From Ehretia macrophylla (lineage: Eukaryota > Streptophyta > Magnoliopsida > Boraginales > Ehretiaceae): a DNA stretch of 64,000 nucleotides. The position numbers were made by a program, and so were the translations under genes. Positions within the stretch are counted from its first letter, which is position 1; the number at the start of each line of letters is the position of its first letter. Below are positions 11,001 through 22,709 of this stretch, in pieces. A model generated the notes under the pieces. That model saw only the letters and a list, made by a program, of their open reading frames with translations. It ran no database searches and was not told where the DNA came from. The stretch covers positions 89,274,825-89,338,824 of the forward strand of contig CM075764.1 in NCBI GenBank assembly GCA_037974665.1, read 5' to 3'.

Positions 11001-14000
11001 GTAATTTAGTTTTTTACCTCATGTTCTTCTTTTGGCCTATTATCTTTGTGATAATGTTATTTTGTACCCATGTTTCTATTTTAGACCATTATCTTTGTGA
11101 TAATGTCATTTTTGACCCCCATGTTCTCAATTAAGGTCATTATCTTTGTGATAATTGTGTTTTTGGATCCTATTTCTAGCAAAGCAAGTACATAATTTAA
11201 ATTAATTTCAATTTAGACATGAAATCATGAGTGATTTCATTTAATTGCCCTTTTTTTTTTATTCAATTGTAATTATTACAATATAGGCATGAAATTTTTG
11301 TAATTTCATATAAATGCCTAAAATTTGTGTAATTTCCTTGTAATATTTACGATTAGAGGCATTAAATTTTTATAATTTCATTTGAATTCCGAAATTTGTG
11401 TAATTACGTTGGAATCTTTGCAACAAGTGACATGAAATTTTTGTAATTTCATTTCATAGTATGAAATTTATATAATTTCATCATACAACTTGTTGTGTAC
11501 AATATTAATGGATGCTATGTGCACTATTATTTTTTGAAATTAATTGATTGGACCATTATGTACTAAAATTGTTTATTTTTCCGAGGATTTTAGTGGTCAT
11601 TCGAGGATTATGCAAGTTAAACAAACCGCGAGAAATACTCCCAACACTACTGACCATATGAACACACATTGTTGTGGGCCCAAAATAATTATCCCTTAAA
11701 TCTTCTTATTTTTATAATTATGTGATGGGATAATTTGATGAGCATGTGATAGTCATATGTGGTTTCATGCATAATGTTAGACCGCACCTTTATTTCTCCT
11801 AACACGTAGAACCAAAATGTGTCTTTTAGATCTCAATAAGTTTGAGATAGCTTATGTGTGCCTAATAGTCATAGTCTACATGTTGTGAAGAGAATTGAAT
11901 GTGTTAATTCTTGTGGACTAGACCGAGTTATGAACGGATGGAGAATATTGAGGAGTGCTTAATTATGTCTAACATTATTAGTTATTTATATGTTAAATAC
12001 TTTTTCATGTTCATCTCATGATAATGCTTGTATTTATCATCATTCTCTTATTATAATCTTGTACTGCATATGTTATTATATTAATAATTAGTTTATTAAT
12101 CTTTTATCTGAGTGGAAGTTCTAAGATTGGGATTGGTGTGATTCTAATCTAGAAATATTAGTTCCCACACATGTGAATTTATATAATTCATATACGGAAC
12201 TAATGTTTTTACTCGAATAGGATTAAATTGTGATAATTGTGACATTTGAATATAGCATTTGGCAGGTTGTACTACAATGTGTTGGTATTATATCTTATGT
12301 CACTTTATTATATTTAAATACTTGTTCAAATAGAATTAAACATCTAAATGTGCTAATATCAAACATCCAAAATATGTATATGTTGTGGTTATTACTAATA
12401 ATAGTCAAAATATCATCCTTGCCCTCAACCAAAGGAAATAATTCGAGAGTTTGAAAATAAGGACATCGGCACTTGTTAGCTACCACTATGTGATGGTCAA
12501 ATTCTAATTTTTTCATGCATCCTATACGCTCTGGTTCTAAAAATACTTGATCTATAGATAAAATCCTTTTACGATTAGGTTCTCAACTTCGTATATTTAA
12601 AACTCAGTCAGATTGTTAGGAACAACTCATTATAGATCAGGCTATATTATGGTTGTTTTTTCTTGTTCTACGAGTTGAACATCAAAACCATTGCTATATA
12701 AATATGTGTTATCAATGCTACATCGTTAAGATCGATAGCATAAAAGCTAGGCATATAGGGCAAGAAAGAATGAAAAGACTATCATTCGGAGGTCTTTTGA
12801 GACTATGGTAAGCACAATTCTATCTGTCTCTGTGTGAAAGTTGCCTAACCAATAACTTCACAATAAAATGTTTGGCAAAGGCTTGCGAGGTAGTTTTCCA
12901 TTGCCTTGTATTCATCCCGAAATCTATAATCCAAAGAATGTTAGGGCATGGCAAGAGGCCTAATGTTTCATTACATACAATTTCATAAGTTGTGGGCTTA
13001 TCTTTTTATTTTCTCACAAATCCAAAGCTTTCAATTACTTTGGATGTAATTTTAAACTTGTTGAGAATTGATCAAACAGAAAATGAAATCTTTGATAATC
13101 GACTGTGGTTGAGTATATCTATTTGATTTGTTCACAAGGCTTGTAATGAAAGAGGTATAACACGTGAGCTTATTATTCTTGGAACTTCGCAATTATGAGA
13201 TGTTGTAGAAGGAAGGAATAAAACCTTATCGGATGTGGTTAAGTATATGATGCCTCATATAAATTTCTCAATTTTGTGTTGGGAGTTTGTTACTATCATA
13301 TATTTGTCTACTTAACCGAGAGCCCTAGAAATCAATCCCTTCAACTTCCTATGAGTCATGGACAAGTAGTGAACTAGTCCGCGATGACTTATGACCCTGT
13401 GAGTTGACTACTTTCGTTCATAATATTTTTCATGAGCTTGAGAAATTTTAACCACAAGGAAATATGTGTATTTTCATTTGGTACTTTGAACGCTCCAAAG
13501 GGAATGTTCATTGATGAACAAAGAATGGGAGTTTGTCTGAATTCAACATTCTTAGATATACAATTTTCTAGTTGGAGATTCAGTTATCTGAATTGAATGC
13601 TCCTAATGGTCCCATCCTTTACAATTTTTCAGTTGAAATGAGGACTTGCTTCCGTTCACTGATCCAAGTGGGAGATAAATACCGGTTTGTGTTTAGTCAA
13701 CTTGAATCTATTTCACAATCAAAGTGAATTTGTTTCATTAACCAGTTTGTGGATCATATTCAAGTTACAATAGTAATATCTGTTTGATCAACTCGAATCT
13801 GTTTTCGTGATTAATGTGAGTTTGTTTCACTACCGGGAGATTATGAAAATAAGTTTTTCATATGATTACTAGTTAAGATGATGATGAACCTTAGATAGTG
13901 GCTGAAGTTCTCTCATTTTTTTTGTAAGGGAAAGTCGGATGAAAGCAATGGAAGAGCAATTAAATTTAATATCAGATATTAAACTTGCCAGTGGCTAAAA

Positions 14001-14239
14001 AAGTTGTACCCAAATTGAGGGTATAACTTGTAAGCAAACCTTCTTTCGTTGTTAGGTTTGTCTCAATTCACCTATTTCTAATCATGTCACCCAATTGAAC
14101 CTCAAATTACATCAGGTGGTTGTAAAGGTGATTTACATCAAGTAGATGTAAATGTAATGTTTTCTTAGTGGAGAAATGCAAGAAGAATTCATTTGTATGA
14201 TCTTCAAATGGTTCAATAAGGCATCTGTGTATATGTCAA

Positions 14240-14990
14240 TTGATCTGAAAGTAGATATGTGATTCTATCTCTCTAGATGGATGATATATTGTTGATCAGA
14301 AATGACAAAGAGTATATAATCACTATTAGAAAGTGATTGGTTGTCCTCAACTTTGTGGGATAAAGGACATTGGTGGAGTAGCTTGTGTGTTTAGAGTCAA
14401 GATCTAGAGGGGTCAATCTAAGATTCTTGTTTTGTTACAAGAGTCATATGTCAAGCAAGTTCTTGAATGACTCCACGCGTAAGTCTACAAACTTATAGAT
14501 GCTCCTGTAACCGAGGGAGAAAGCCTAAGCCTAGGGATGTGTCCCCTAATGCCAGAATAGATTGATGAGATAAAAATGTTCCTTATTTAAGTACCATGAG
14601 AAGCCCAGTATATACTGTGGTATGTACGTGGCTAGATATTCTTTTTGCCATGGGATTGGTATGTCGTTATCAATCAAAATTTTAGACTAGCTCATTCGAG
14701 AGTTGTCTGAAGGATCTTGAGGTATTTGAAAGACAATTTAGTTTGTGGTCTATGCGATTAATGTGTTGATCTTTATTAGAAGAGATCTACAAATGCTAAC
14801 TTGGATGGTGACCTAGATGAGCATAAGAGTTACCTTTTGACATGCTTACTTGTTAATCAATGGCACTACTTCGTGGAATAGCAAGAAGCAAATATGCATA
14901 GTATTGTCAACTGTTGAAATTGAGCTATGTGGCATGCTCAACAACTATGGAAAAGGCAGTATGGCTCAAGAGATTATCATGGACTTGAGA
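14240..14990 (+). pseudogene. Copia A reverse transcriptase / RNase H remnants
   Basis: In broken frames one can read MDDILLIRNDKEY near 14280 (Copia active site, Y/M-DD), YVKQVLE near 14450, a PVYTVVCTWLDI-like block near 14600 (Copia V-G-x2-MYA-x5-RPDI), and decayed RNase H words near 14890-14980 (SKYAYSIVN; AMWHAQQL). Stops and frameshifts interrupt it throughout. It is non-functional and shows that the element is Copia in + orientation. Confidence 0.7.
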
Positions 14991-16443
14991 TAAGTTAATT
15001 GCTAGACGAGCAATGACAATCTATTGTGTCCACTAATTAGCCATCGTCTATGTTAAGGATCCTAAATTTCATGGCGAAATCTAATACATAGACATTATGG
15101 TTTTGTGTCATAAAAAGAAGTGACTATGGAACACTCACCTACGCATGAGATGGCAGTGACCCACACTATAAACCCATATCCAGAGATATGTATTTATTAC
15201 AGTAGAATCTCTTGGATTGCGTAGAATTTCATATTGATATTATGTAAAGTTTTGTGTAATTACTAATGTACTCATATTGGTAAGTGTTTGATGCCAGTTC
15301 ATAGTGAACAAAATTGTCTTAATATGTTTGCTTGGTGCCTTATCTTTGTGGTAAGCTTGGAAGAAATCGAGTATGAGTATGCTAGCACATATTGGCATTG
15401 AAAAGTATGTTGACAAGTTGATGAGATTGGCTCTCTCACACGAGCAATTGCCTCTAGCACAATAGGAGCGTGCATAGATGAGATAATATGAGTTGGTTAG
15501 TATTCGTTGGGAAATACTATACTCATATAAGATACGTCGCTTTAAGTATTAGTTTAGAATTGGTTTTTATGACAATATTAAGATGAGACCTCTTATTTGT
15601 ATATGTTATAATTAAAAACTAACATGAGGTCGATATGGATTCCCACGGTCCATATAACTTGTTTATAGCCAGACGTGAAACCTCGATTACTAGGTGTATT
15701 AAGTTCGAGGATTCAGGTTAGTTTCTGAGTAATAACTAACCAAAGATCTGTACGCTGTTTGATTTAGGTAAAGACATACGCCCTTTTTTAAAGGAAGTCA
15801 CACCATAACACATGTTTCATATCATGTGTGCTTTGCGACCGTAAAAAGTAGTGGGTAAATGAATCTCTGCTTCACCACTGTATGAGTCCTTGAAGCAATA
15901 AATGCTTCTTTGGGATACCCTTAGCGACCTACGCTCATATTCTAATAGGTCAAGTTCAATGTTAACTACTTTGGTATATTGCCTAAAGATCACGTTAGAT
16001 TCGATCATATGGGACATGTCCGGGAAAGCGGTTGACTTGATTTAGAAGGATATTGAGCGAAGGAAAAACTGTTCGCATCTAGCGCTACATGTGTTCATTG
16101 ATCGACCAGTTATACAATCTTTGTGATTGAACAATTTTTGTGATTGAATATAACTATGAATACATGTTTGAGATTTAAAGGTCAAACATAGCCTACGAGG
16201 GATAATGTGTGTGTAGATTGATGTGAACTTAAATAGGTCTAGGGTACAGCGAGACATTTTCTTCCGTTGAAGACTATAGCTCCCATGTCATCCCTAACAA
16301 GTGCATGGTTTGAGCTTCAACTTGATGTGTGCTCGCAGGTCGCACGACTTATTTGCCTGTATGAATTTGATGGTGGTTCTCGACAAGGTCGTAAAGAGAG
16401 ATAGTGGTTGATATGGATCTACCCATCTTGTATGAGTGGGAGA

Positions 16444-16834
16444 TGTTGAATTTTAAGGTCGGGTCTCCCAATATGGGTTAACCCGGCCCGACCCATTTTG
16501 TATGGGTCAATATAAGTTATGGGAAGACTTCCCATAACTAATTAAAAAAGAAAAAGAGAAGGTCTTTTTCTTTCAGACGTTGAAAACAAAAGACACTCCT
16601 CTCTTCCTCTCTCAATCTCTCTCACCATGTGTACAGTGCGTAGACATCAAAATCAAAAAGGGACATTTAAGTTGTGGCAATATAGTTCTAAATATCGTAT
16701 TTAGAACTCTGATTTGCGGCTTTAAACGGTGGAACAAACGAGGGCTAATTCCTGAAATTTCTTCTGCATTTACTACGAGGTTAGTATGATTTATGGTTTT
16801 ACAAAAAATCTATATTATGTATTAAATTTCTTCA
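16444..16834 (+). repeat. 3' LTR of Copia A
   Basis: Direct copy of the left LTR, preceded by a purine tract and followed by AATAG. Confidence 0.85.
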
Positions 16835-16839
16835 AATAG

Positions 16840-17200
16840 ATTTAGACTTTAAAAGATTTATTTGTCCGAAGAGGATAGGTCTCTTTGAGTGAAATGTTCA
16901 TATCATATGTTGTGTATTTTCGTCAAAAAGTAATATACAATATACATTGAACTAGGATGTTGCTATTGCAACTTATCTCCTTTTGATTAGATCAGTATTT
17001 CATGTTTCTCTTACCGTTGCAACATTCTTGTAAATTACTAATTTTGTTTAAGCAAGATTTTGTCTAGAAATATTTATTTTCCATTGATTACATCACATAG
17101 GTGCTATGAAGTTTAAGTTTAATGAAGATATGAATGAATTTTTTTATTCTAAACCCTATGCTTGGTACGTAGTATATTAGGATAATATTGGGGATGACTT
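16840..17200. other. Unit 1 tail before the plastid block
   Basis: No gene. It is the continuation of 9687 across the Copia insertion. Collinear with 35690-36050, 43165-43552 and 57010-57292. Begins atttagactttaaaagattt. Confidence 0.7.
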
Positions 17201-17251
17201 TTATATGATTGCAACATTACCCTTTTGTTATTGTATACATGTTATTATTTT

Positions 17252-18258
17252 AAGAATCATTCACATATTCTTCTAAATTATATATGTTTGCGGGATTAAT
17301 TTAGAAAACCAGCCGGGATATACAAGAACAAACCATTTTTATTGAAAATATTCCTCTAATGAATTTCCTGGTAACTTCTATAGTAAATGGAATATATAGA
17401 ATTGTGATCAACCAAATATTACAAAGCCCCGGTATTTGTTACCGGTCAAAATTGGACCATAACAAAATTTCAGTCTATACTAGCACCATAATATCATATT
17501 GGGATGGAAGACCAGAATTAGAAATTGATAGAAAAGCAATGATATTGGCTTGTGTGAATAGGAAGCAGAAAATATTTGTTCTAGTCTATCATCATCTATG
17601 GGTTCAAATCTGAGAGAAATTCTAGAGAATATTTGTTATCCTAAAATTTTTTTGTTTTTCCTGAATGATAAGGAGATTAAAAAAAATAATTAGGTTTAAA
17701 GAAAATATCATTTTGGAGTTTTATCAACAACTTGCTTGTGTTGGCGGGGATTCGGTATTTTCTGAATCCTTATGTAACTAATTACCAAAGAAATTCTTTC
17801 AACAAAGATGTGAATTAGGAAGAATTGACAATGAAATACAAACTGAACACTAAATCTTGATATGCCCTAGAAGAATACATTTTTTTTTTTACCATGAGAT
17901 AAATTGATGGTCGCTAATCATTTGATTGGACTGAAATTTGCAATGGGTACACTTGACGATATGAATCATTTAAAAAATAAATGTATTAGTTCTATAGCCA
18001 ATCTTTTATAAGATCAATTTGGATTGGCTCTGGTTCGTTTAGAAAATGTGGTTTGAGGGACTATATGTGGAGCAATACGCATAAATTGATACCGACTTCT
18101 CAGAATTTGGTAACTTCAACTCCATTAACAACTACTTATGAGTTCTTTTTCGGGTTACACCAATTATCTAAAGTTTTGGATCAAAAACTAATCCACTGGC
18201 ACAAAAAATTCATGGAAGATAATCGAGTTATTTGGGATCTGGAGGACTGATAGCACGG
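17252..18258 (+). pseudogene. rpoB: Nuclear plastid DNA: rpoB fragment (unit 1)
   Basis: Piece of the plastid gene for the RNA polymerase beta subunit, covering part of its N-terminal third. Recognisable words in order: ESFTYSSKLY (17254), a decayed [13 protein letters not shown] (about 17305), [20 protein letters not shown] (17371-17430), ACVGGD at 17735, [23 protein letters not shown] (about 17915), [14 protein letters not shown] (18017), [19 protein letters not shown] (18082) and a final LxDLED/GGLIARTA end. Stops and small indels break the frame several times, so it makes no product. The neighbouring plastid-derived piece is accD, which is far from rpoB in plastid genomes, so the block is composite. 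The open frames at 17359-17613 and 18053-18250 are pieces of this pseudogene. Confidence 0.9.
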
Positions 18259-18262
18259 AACA

Positions 18263-18333
18263 TAATAATAATAGTAATAATAGTAATAATAATACTACTA
18301 ATAATAAATAAAAAATTAAGATTAACTAATAAC

Positions 18334-18406
<73 letters not shown>

Positions 18407-18641
18407 TTTTGTGTTGTTTTTATATATTTTTATGTATTAAAAGAGCATTTTTATCATTTGACAAATAATAATGATAAAACTAATAAAATATAATTATATC
18501 ATTATTGGTACTAATAAATAATATTTATGATGATAATGATTGTCCTTTTATAATTATATATATGTTATGTTTTGAAAGCGTATTTTTGCCATTGATAATA
18601 TCATATATTAATAATAATAAATATTATTATTTAATAATATG
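18263..18641. repeat. AAT-rich spacer with (TAA)n microsatellite
   Basis: Scattered AAT/AGT triplets, then a near-pure (TAA)n run at 18337-18404. Two copies follow of a diverged motif of the form ttttgaaa(n)cattttTATCAttTGAcaaataataat (about 18440 and 18575). It separates the rpoB and accD fragments. No gene. Confidence 0.85.
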
Positions 18642-18939
18642 AATAAAAAGATAATACGCACAAAGGGTAGTGATTTAACTATAAGAAAAAGCTCTAATGA
18701 TCTTGATGTAACTCAAAAATATAGACATTTGTGGGTTCATTGCGAAAATTGTTATGGATTAAATTATTAAAAAAAATTGAAAAAAATGAATATTTGTGAA
18801 CAATGTAGATATCATTTGAAAATGAGTAGTTCAGATAAAATCGAACTTTCGATCAATTCAGGTACTTGAGATTCTATAGATGAAAACATGGTCTTTAGAT
18901 CCCATTGAATTTCATTCGAAGGAGGAGCCTTATAAAGAT
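18642..18939 (+). pseudogene. accD: Nuclear plastid DNA: accD fragment (unit 1)
   Basis: Piece of the plastid gene for the carboxyltransferase beta subunit of acetyl-CoA carboxylase. It reads [35 protein letters not shown], then after an indel [17 protein letters not shown] and a final SLDPIEFHSKEEPYKD-like end. It includes the zinc-finger cysteines (C-x2-C near 18737, C-x2-C near 18798). Stop codons and indels (for example in the poly-A stretch near 18770) inactivate it. The same fragment with the same ends occurs at 50637 and 62396. Confidence 0.9.
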
Positions 18940-19046
18940 AGTTATTATTATTATATATACATGTTTATATTTTGAAACCATATTATCGTCAGTTAATAAA
19001 TAATAATATATCAATAACAAATAATAATAATGATTATCATTCTATT

Positions 19047-21187
19047 ATAAAGGGGACTGACATACCATACAACCTAATGGAAGCATTACCTCCAAATTAT
19101 TTTCCTAGCTAAATCAAACAGGAAGATGCTCAAGTTTGATTTGAATATTGAGTTTTCATTTTATTGAAATTACTTTTAGAGTTCCAACTAATTGTTACGA
19201 ACTTTAATAGTACCTCATCATGAAACTCGGAAAATAAGTTATTAAGTAACTCTCATGACAAATTAATTAACATAGCATAAGCTTGATTTAACAAATTGCA
19301 AAACAATTTGATCTTAAACGACTTGTTATTAAGCTCATTTTAAACGAGTTTAATAAATTGGTTGGCTTTACAACTATTTATGAATCTGATCATTCACAAA
19401 AGGAAAAAAGAAATTTGTCTTTGTGCTTGAAATGGAAAGCTAATTCTACTCGTTACAAATTATTTTGCTAAAGGTAAATAAGAGGTCTTAATTTGTTGCT
19501 CCTTTATGGATGAATCACACTTTGTCTCCTCAAATACTTCACCAAATTGTATCTTGAAAATGTCAAAAGTTTAACAATTTGGTCCTATGCTTGAAGTAGT
19601 TAAAAATATATATATATAGTCACATTTCAATTCTTAAGCTCATGTTGAGCCTCACATTGCTTAACGGTAGCTTCCTTTATTATGCATTTATTCATTTATT
19701 TTTTTAGCGTGAAGGACTTAAATCACATCATAATACTTTTGACATTTTAAGATGGACTTGAAAATAGTTAAGATTAAAAGCGGCCAAATAAGCCTTTATA
19801 TCCTTTTAACACCAAAGAGATTCACCTTTATTGTTTTTGTTCTGGATAAGGTTTTAGATTATTTTTTGATTTATGCTTCTTATTCCACAAAACTTTTAGA
19901 ATTCAAGAATTTAGTTAATGGAAAATAGATATAAATGAAAAATATGATCCAACATGTTGATGTATATATGTATTTTCTAGGTGAGTATGTCGATCTTTTT
20001 CATTGAGCAAGAAGTATTTTATCACCCTGTATTTTTTATTTCTTTTATTCAAGATCACCCTATATCTGCACTCTTTGTTTAACAACTCTTATTTTTAGCA
20101 AAAAGAGTTAGTAAGGCCTTTGTTGTCTTTATTTGAAGGAGTTATTAATAAAATTGAATACAATTAAAGTTCAAAACTAACATCGATAACTAAACATAAA
20201 TAAGAAAATAATAAAATAATAATAAGGAGTACTGGGATGATAGTATATCTGGGTAAGATACGAGGTAAAGGTAGCAAAATAGCTATTATAACAAGATAAA
20301 ATATAATTTAATCATTCTTGTGGGAAATGCAATTTTTAAATAGAAATAAAAAATAACAAACGCAAACACTAGAGCCTCGTGTGGTAAACTTGTTAAAAAT
20401 TTTCTGAAGAACACTTTCTCAATCATAATTAAAACCATACTCCTCAGAAAAAGATAATTTTTTTCAAACAATAGACTATATCCTTTGGAAAAACTTGCCT
20501 AATTAATTCGAATCATACCTCTTCTAAATACAATTATTTGTATCGAGGTTTAGACCCTAACGTGACCTATATGTCTTTCTAAAAGTGTTTCTCGTCATTT
20601 AAAAGAAAAATAATCAACAACTCCTTAGCAAACTATCCGACATAGGAACGAAGGATGGTGGCAAACTATAAGTCTTTCTAAAATGCTTCTCATCTGGATC
20701 TTTTTCACTAATAAATTGTGGCCCACTGGAAAAGTAAATGGGGCTATTGTTGAATAACTTCTAAGACATAAATGTTTCAATAACTTTCAACTCAGCCAAG
20801 TTATGTGTGTAATTACACCTCATAGTCTTTAATGAGAAACAAAATAACCATAACCATATCAAAAAGTACTGGAAAACAAAGTATATAATTGAGGCAATAT
20901 AAGGTTACAATTAATTGGGATAATTATTGTCACCAGCATATTCTACATTACACCAAGAGACCTTTACAATTTCAAGATTTCAACAAATAAAATTTATTAA
21001 TAAAAGCAGCTGCACCTATTTCCTTTAATAGGCTGCCTACGTACCCAACCGGGATCAAGCCACACGTAGTTCTTGCAGAATATGAAATCCCTAATTGCGT
21101 TTAATAAAATTTACATCATTTGAAGTTCTAATACTATACAAAGAATTAAAATACCTAAATCTATGCAAAAACCGGCCTTCTAAAACG
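19047..21187. other. Unit 2 front and 3' flank of gene B
   Basis: No gene. Starts at aaaggggactgacatacc. At 19046/19047 plastid-block sequence (gattatcattctattat) joins the landmark directly; the roughly 1.2 kb of microsatellite and SINE found there in units 3-4 is missing. The rest is collinear with 52283-54620, without the L1 insertion of unit 4. Confidence 0.75.
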
Positions 21188-21904
21188 TTATTGCTTATTG
21201 AAACTAGGAAAGGGCCTTCGCTGCGGGATATTGTTGCATCTTGATTTTGGCGGAGGAAGATCCTTCACATCAAGTATTTGTATCTTCCTTTTCTTTTCTC
21301 GAATTTGTTGATACCTTGATTCCATCTTCTTTACGCTATGTGCAACTTTTGTCTGTACCTGTTCTTTATGAAGTTTCTTCTCAACTTGAGTGGTGACTTC
21401 CTTGGGCCTCTCTGACAACTTCATCAAGCGTTCTCTTGTCGTGTTACCATGCTTTCTTGAAGCTTGTTGATCAAGACCCATCTTGTTTGCTTCCTTGGGC
21501 ATCTTCGGATATTTGATTATTATGCGCATTCCTTTCTTGCTACCATCATTATCTGAACGATCAGAGTGATTCTTGGTTGTGCATACATGGTCGTCTTTAC
21601 TTGATATTAATGCATCAGGGCTCGTAATGATGAGGTTGCTTTTTCTTGAATCTTCACCATGATCTGCAGGATGGTCATCACATTCCATATCATCGTCTTC
21701 GACGTCACTCCCCACCCAACAAGGATCTCTCGGCTTCCTGAAGAGTGCTTCAGCGAGGCTTGATCTCTTCATCATGAACTCCTTCGGATTCCCCAAAGAA
21801 GCCGCTGAGATGGCTTCTTGAATCAACACAAATATATCAATTTCTTTTGAAAGATTATAGTTGGCTCGAAATACATCTTCGAGTTTTATTCCCCTCCTCT
21901 CCAT
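21188..21904 (-). CDS. Tandem-family protein, copy B (238 aa, shortened)
   Basis: Start ATG at 21904 (MERRGIKLED). Residues 1-150 match copy A closely, with one extra alanine in DHPADHGED. After QQASRKH the frame jumps to GNTTRERLMKL, losing about 131 residues that hold three of the four H-C cores. The frame survives. The breakpoint lies at repeated words (gttaccat / accatgctttcttg), so unequal exchange or slippage between internal modules is likely. A nonsense change (CAACAA to CAATAA) after PSFNKQ removes the last nine residues. It may still be translated, but is probably a degenerating copy. Confidence 0.55.
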   Translation of the reverse strand: MERRGIKLEDVFRANYNLSKEIDIFVLIQEAISAASLGNPKEFMMKRSSLAEALFRKPRDPCWVGSDVEDDDMECDDHPADHGEDSRKSNLIITSPDALISSKDDHVCTTKNHSDRSDNDGSKKGMRIIIKYPKMPKEANKMGLDQQASRKHGNTTRERLMKLSERPKEVTTQVEKKLHKEQVQTKVAHSVKKMESRYQQIREKKRKIQILDVKDLPPPKSRCNNIPQRRPFPSFNKQ

Positions 21905-22053
21905 AATCACCAAGTTACGTTGGTTCCTACTATGTGAACTTGAAAGAAAAAGAAAGAATTGCTTAGGAAAAAGAAAAGACAATCTTCTCTTACGAACAAC
22001 AAAACAAAGAATAGAATGTTTCTGGGGGCGGTTTTTAAGAATTTTGTGGGGGC

Positions 22054-22063
22054 TATATATATA
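22054..22063 (-). promoter_or_regulatory. TATA box of gene B
   Basis: Same TATATATATA and downstream GCCCCCACAAAATTC as the other copies, about 150 bp upstream of the ATG. Confidence 0.6.
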
Positions 22064-22114
22064 GAATGTAATGAAAACCTTTTGCGCCTTTGTTTCTTTT
22101 TGTGCAATATACAA

Positions 22115-22709
22115 ACATGAGTCGAATTATTTATTTCAACTTCTTCTTCTTAGAATTTTTAGGTTTGGGAAAGAATACCCCATTATTATTACATTGTGAT
22201 TGGCCCAATCGATTTTGGCCTATCACGTTAATCCAAGTGAACCAAATTATAGAATTAAAGCCAACGTTCATCTCACCAAGAATATGGTCAATTTTCCTGG
22301 ATCTATTCTCCAATAGTTTAGAAGCAGCTAAAATGGCTTTCTTTCATATGAGAAGGCATAAAATAATAACTTAAGGATGTTCACTTCTTCTGATTTTACT
22401 ATTTTGATGCAATGTTAAGTTTGAATTGTTTTACTTTACTTTCATATAAATCATATCTGATGCCTTTTATTATTTTGTTATTACATTGGGCAACATGTGT
22501 TCTATGGGAAAAGATAATCATATGCAGCTATATGAGCAATAAAAATTATAGCTGCCTGTAAGTAAGATGTTTTCATGACTTTATATTTGTGGTCTTATAC
22601 ATATATAAAGCGATATTCTCTTTGCAGGTGGTTCCTATTTAGAGGAATTAATTACATGGGTCATTTGTGATACAAAGAGTTAATAGTGCTCAGCCATTGA
22701 TATCCATAT
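22115..22709. other. 5' flank of gene B, non-coding
   Basis: Collinear with 9000-9687 and 42560-43165. No gene. Interrupted at 22709 by a CACTA element. Confidence 0.7.

Larger units (their letters stand above)
9693..16834 (+). mobile_element. Copia LTR retrotransposon A, old and decayed (7.1 kb)
   Basis: Two direct LTRs (9693-10080, 16444-16834), both starting TGTTG and ending TTTCTTCA, flank about 6.4 kb. GATAG (9688-9692) and AATAG (16835-16839) are the 5-bp target duplication with one change. Sister units read straight through at this point. A primer-binding site TGGTATCAGAG (10082-10092) follows the left LTR, and a purine tract (gagtgggaga, 16434-16443) precedes the right one. The LTRs differ by many substitutions, so it is not recent. 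The internal part has no long open frame; reverse transcriptase and RNase H words survive at 14240-14990. Small open frames elsewhere in the interior are not supported. Confidence 0.85.

Noticed and set aside
17359..18250. Intact plastid rpoB gene
   Set aside because: Only part of the gene is present, with stops and indels, inside nuclear repeats; it is a nuclear plastid-DNA pseudogene.
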